From NCBI GenBank assembly GCA_964390695.1, contig CAYMKI010000144.1, positions 1-7,750 on the forward strand: a stretch of DNA of 7,750 nucleotides, given 5' to 3'. This document shows, in pieces, positions 6,000 to 7,750 of the stretch. The translations under genes and the position numbers were made by a program. Each line of letters begins with the position of its first letter. The stretch's first letter is position 1. The notes below the pieces were generated by a model, which was given only the letters and a program-made list of their open reading frames with translations, was not told where the DNA came from and made no database searches. Origin of the DNA: CAWACC01 sp964390695. GTDB lineage: Bacteria; Chlamydiota; Chlamydiia; Chlamydiales; Parachlamydiaceae.

Positions 6000-6122
6000 C
6001 AGCAGTTCCCGTTAAATCTGCATTTACCCAGGGGCGCGTTGCCCCTTCGGGGCCGCCTTCCCCTGAGCTACCATCTTTCGCCCCATTCTGGGGCTCGTGA
6101 TTTTTTTTAACGGGAACTGCTG
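6000..6122. mobile_element. Interspersed 123-bp palindromic element, copy B (MITE/RPE-like)
   Basis: The element is bounded by perfect 17-bp terminal inverted repeats: CAGCAGTTCCCGTTAAA (6000-6016) and its complement (6106-6122). Inside are GC-rich hairpins, GCCCC-TTC-GGGGC (6041-6053) and GCCCC-ATTCT-GGGGC (6080-6094), plus CAGGGG/CCCCTG arms (6029-6034, 6060-6065). The 13-bp direct repeat ATTTTTCTCCAGC flanks it (5991-6003 and 6125-6137), as expected for a target duplication; its last four bases overlap the left end, so the exact boundary is uncertain. It is too short to encode a transposase, so any movement would be driven in trans. It matches copy A at 3201-3323 (97/123). Its minus-strand frame in the phase used by copy A is also open. 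MITE, REP-like or Rickettsia-palindromic-element-like are all possible labels. Confidence 0.8.
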
Positions 6123-6155
6123 CAATTTTTCTCCAGCGATGAAGCCAAAACGTGC

Positions 6156-6184
6156 TTGACATTCGTTAAGTTTTAAGGTAAATA
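6156..6184 (+). promoter_or_regulatory. Promoter candidate for the 41-aa membrane protein and mutase
   Basis: A perfect TTGACA -35 (6156-6161) is followed after 17 bp by a poor -10, TAAATA (6179-6184, 3/6). It begins 18 bp beyond the right direct repeat of element copy B. A start near 6191 gives a leader of about 40 nt to the ATG at 6231. Confidence 0.4.
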
Positions 6185-6230
6185 CCATGAATTACTTGGA
6201 TATTTGTGTTAACCCTTGAAGGCAATTTCC

Positions 6231-6356
6231 ATGAATGTGTTCTTAGCAGACTTATTTACCGAAGCTATGGTAATCGGCATCGTATGTGCTATTTTTTTAG
6301 TTCTTTTTGTGGTTGCCGGGATTAAGCAAATTATCGATGACAACAAAAACCCATAG
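6231..6356 (+). CDS. Small single-pass membrane protein, 41 aa
   Basis: ATG at 6231 to TAG at 6354-6356 encodes 41 residues. The N-terminus is short and mildly acidic (MNVFLADLFTEA). One uninterrupted hydrophobic segment follows (about residues 13-33, MVIGIVCAIFLVLFVVAGIK), then a polar tail QIIDDNKNP. GAAGG at 6218-6222, eight bases before the ATG, is a reasonable ribosome site. The gene lies 18 bp upstream of the phosphohexomutase, in the same frame, with the single TAG between them, so the two are probably co-transcribed. Function is not recognised. It may be a lineage-specific membrane microprotein. A minus-strand frame over the same bases is a shadow. Confidence 0.55.
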   Translation: MNVFLADLFTEAMVIGIVCAIFLVLFVVAGIKQIIDDNKNP

Positions 6357-6374
6357 ACAACCTGTAGTTTTTTT

Positions 6375-7750
6375 ATGCAAATAGATCCCCTCATAGATTT
6401 AGACCCCACCACTCAAACAAACATTAACTCTTGGTTATCAGGAAGTTATGATGAAGAAACAAAAAGAACCATCAAAAACCTACTAAAGGAAAATCCCAAA
6501 GAACTGCTGGACGCTTTTTATACCCACCTATCCTTTGGAACCGGAGGATTAAGAGGGATCATGGGTGTCGGCTGTAACCGCATGAACCGCTATACAGTTG
6601 GAGCAGCCACCCAGGGGTTAGCCAATTACCTCAAGACACAGTCCGCACCGCATGCAGGACACTCCGTCATCATAGGGTACGATTCGCGCCACCATTCACG
6701 CGAATTTGCCGAAGAAGCCGCGAATATTTTAGCTTCAAACGGCATCACCGTCTATATTTATAAAGAACTTAGGCCCCTCGCCTTGGTTTCTTTCGGATGC
6801 CGCTTAAAAAAATGCAGCGCCGCTATTATGATCACGGCCTCACATAATCCCCCTGAATACAACGGATATAAAGTGTTTTGGCAAGACGGCGCACAAGTTC
6901 TGCCTCCCCATGATGTTGGAATTATACAGGAGGTCGCCAAAATCACATCTCCGGATCAAGTCTTAAAAAATAAGGAACATCTTCCTGCTAATATTCACTG
7001 GATTGACACCGAGATCGACGAGGAGTACCTTACCACCACAGACCGCCTGCAAAATTTTAGGCATGACAACCAACATCACGGCCACGAGTTAAAGGTGGTG
7101 TATACCAGTCTTCATGGCACCGGGATTACCATGGTGCCTAAAATCTTGAATAAATGGGGCTTTAGCCAGCTATTCTTCGTCGACAAGCAAATTGTTCCTG
7201 ATGGAAATTTCCCCACTGCCCATTATCCCAATCCTGAGGAAAGTGCCGCTCTGACCCTAGGACGGCAGAAACTTAACGAGACGCAAGCAGACTTATTGAT
7301 CGCCACCGATCCCGACTGCGACCGGCTGGGTATTGTGGTCCGTCATCACGGAGAATTATTTACATTTTCGGGTAATCAAATCGCCTGCCTATGTTTATCT
7401 CATCTGTGTGAGGCTTTAACCTCTCAAAAGCGCATGCCTAGCCGTGCGGCATTTATAAAAACTGTAGTCACTACAGAGCTTTTTCAAGCTATTTGCAAGC
7501 ATTATGATAAACCCTGTTTTAATGTCTTGACGGGTTTTAAATACATAGCCCAATTAATTAGAGAATGGGAATCGCAACCTGATGGATTGCAATATATATT
7601 TGGAGGCGAAGAATCCTATGGCTATCTTTACGGAACACATGCCCGGGACCAAGACGCGGTAATCATCTCGGCTCTGATCTGTGAGGCAGCCTTGCAAGCC
7701 AAAAAAAACTCTCAAACCTTAGTAGACAAGCTATTTGGCCTTTACCATCA
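6375..7750 (+). CDS. Phosphoglucomutase/phosphomannomutase family protein (PGM2/PgcA type), 3' end outside the window
   Basis: The enzyme interconverts hexose 1- and 6-phosphates (glucose or mannose) through a phosphoserine, linking glycolysis to glycogen and cell-envelope precursors in the cytoplasm. The first 458 residues are present; relatives have roughly 560-600, so the C-terminal phosphate-binding domain is missing. Family motifs are LSFGTGGLRGIMG (about 52-64), the active-site TASHNPPEYNGYKV with phosphoserine at S156, the metal loop DPDCDR (D312, D314, D316), and the sugar-specificity loop GGEESYGY (410-417). The FGTGGLRG signature places it with the PgcA/PGM2 subgroup rather than GlmM, and it resembles the mutase annotated in Chlamydia as mrsA/pgm. 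The ATG at 6375 is preceded by a T-run and no clear Shine-Dalgarno. The next upstream in-frame stop is the TAG of the 41-aa gene, so translation may depend on coupling. Confidence 0.93.
   Translation, partial: MQIDPLIDLDPTTQTNINSWLSGSYDEETKRTIKNLLKENPKELLDAFYTHLSFGTGGLRGIMGVGCNRMNRYTVGAATQGLANYLKTQSAPHAGHSVIIGYDSRHHSREFAEEAANILASNGITVYIYKELRPLALVSFGCRLKKCSAAIMITASHNPPEYNGYKVFWQDGAQVLPPHDVGIIQEVAKITSPDQVLKNKEHLPANIHWIDTEIDEEYLTTTDRLQNFRHDNQHHGHELKVVYTSLHGTGITMVPKILNKWGFSQLFFVDKQIVPDGNFPTAHYPNPEESAALTLGRQKLNETQADLLIATDPDCDRLGIVVRHHGELFTFSGNQIACLCLSHLCEALTSQKRMPSRAAFIKTVVTTELFQAICKHYDKPCFNVLTGFKYIAQLIREWESQPDGLQYIFGGEESYGYLYGTHARDQDAVIISALICEAALQAKKNSQTLVDKLFGLYH

Larger units (their letters stand above)
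5905..6230. other. Intergenic region with divergent promoters around repeat copy B
   Basis: This region holds a minus-strand promoter (5953-5981), repeat copy B with its direct repeats (5991-6137), and a plus-strand promoter candidate (6156-6184). It also contains a ten-codon open frame at 6187-6219 and a 59-codon minus-strand frame through the repeat (6162-5983) that lacks a ribosome site. No other gene was seen. Confidence 0.6.

Noticed and set aside
5919..6110. Plus-strand open frame of 63 codons through repeat copy B
   Set aside because: It has no ribosome site, is Pro/Leu/Arg-rich from the GC-rich repeat, and ends inside the element. It is most likely a by-product of the repeat.
6209..6412. 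Minus-strand open frame of 67 codons
   Set aside because: It is antisense to the membrane microprotein and the mutase start, with no signals of its own.
6758..6946. Minus-strand open frame of 62 codons
   Set aside because: It is antisense to the conserved active-site region of the mutase.

Overview
The window reads as chromosomal DNA of a moderately AT-rich, probably host-associated bacterium. The best guess is an amoeba-associated member of the Chlamydiae (Parachlamydiales-like). This rests on the chlamydial look of the phosphohexomutase N-terminus, the low-complexity Ser/Asn-rich hypothetical protein, and large lineage-specific proteins beside a compact metabolic operon. Rickettsiales or Legionellales are not excluded. 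No search was run, so the assignment is an inference.

Layout. (1) 1-2226, plus strand: the end of an ABC importer operon for an iron complex, haem or cobalamin-type ligand. It holds the C-terminal lobe of the binding protein, a FecCD permease and an ATPase, all overlapping and translationally coupled. (2) 2239-3693, minus strand: a 484-aa protein of unknown function whose reading frame runs through a 123-bp interspersed repeat. (3) 3694-4044: an AT-rich divergent intergenic region with TTGCAAA dyads. (4) 4045-5271, plus strand: a 408-aa protein with a disordered N-terminus, a 16-serine run encoded by an 18-bp tandem repeat, and a C-terminal domain resembling the DUF2431/BMT5-like Rossmann methyltransferase fold. 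(5) 5376-5501 and 5554-5904, minus strand: a 41-aa very basic protein and a 116-aa hypothetical protein, each with its own plausible promoter. (6) 6000-6122: a second, well-preserved copy of the 123-bp repeat, with perfect 17-bp terminal inverted repeats and flanking 13-bp direct repeats. It lies between two divergent promoters. (7) 6231-7750, plus strand: a 41-aa single-pass membrane protein followed by a phosphoglucomutase/phosphomannomutase that runs off the window.

Most notable result. The two repeat copies (97 of 123 positions identical by hand alignment, no gaps) share an open minus-strand frame. In copy A that frame is used as residues 124-165 of the 484-aa protein. This resembles the Rickettsia palindromic elements, selfish repeats that insert in frame into protein genes, and may be an analogous family in a different lineage. 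The genes otherwise form independent units: nutrient import, sugar-phosphate metabolism, and several lineage-specific proteins of unknown function.
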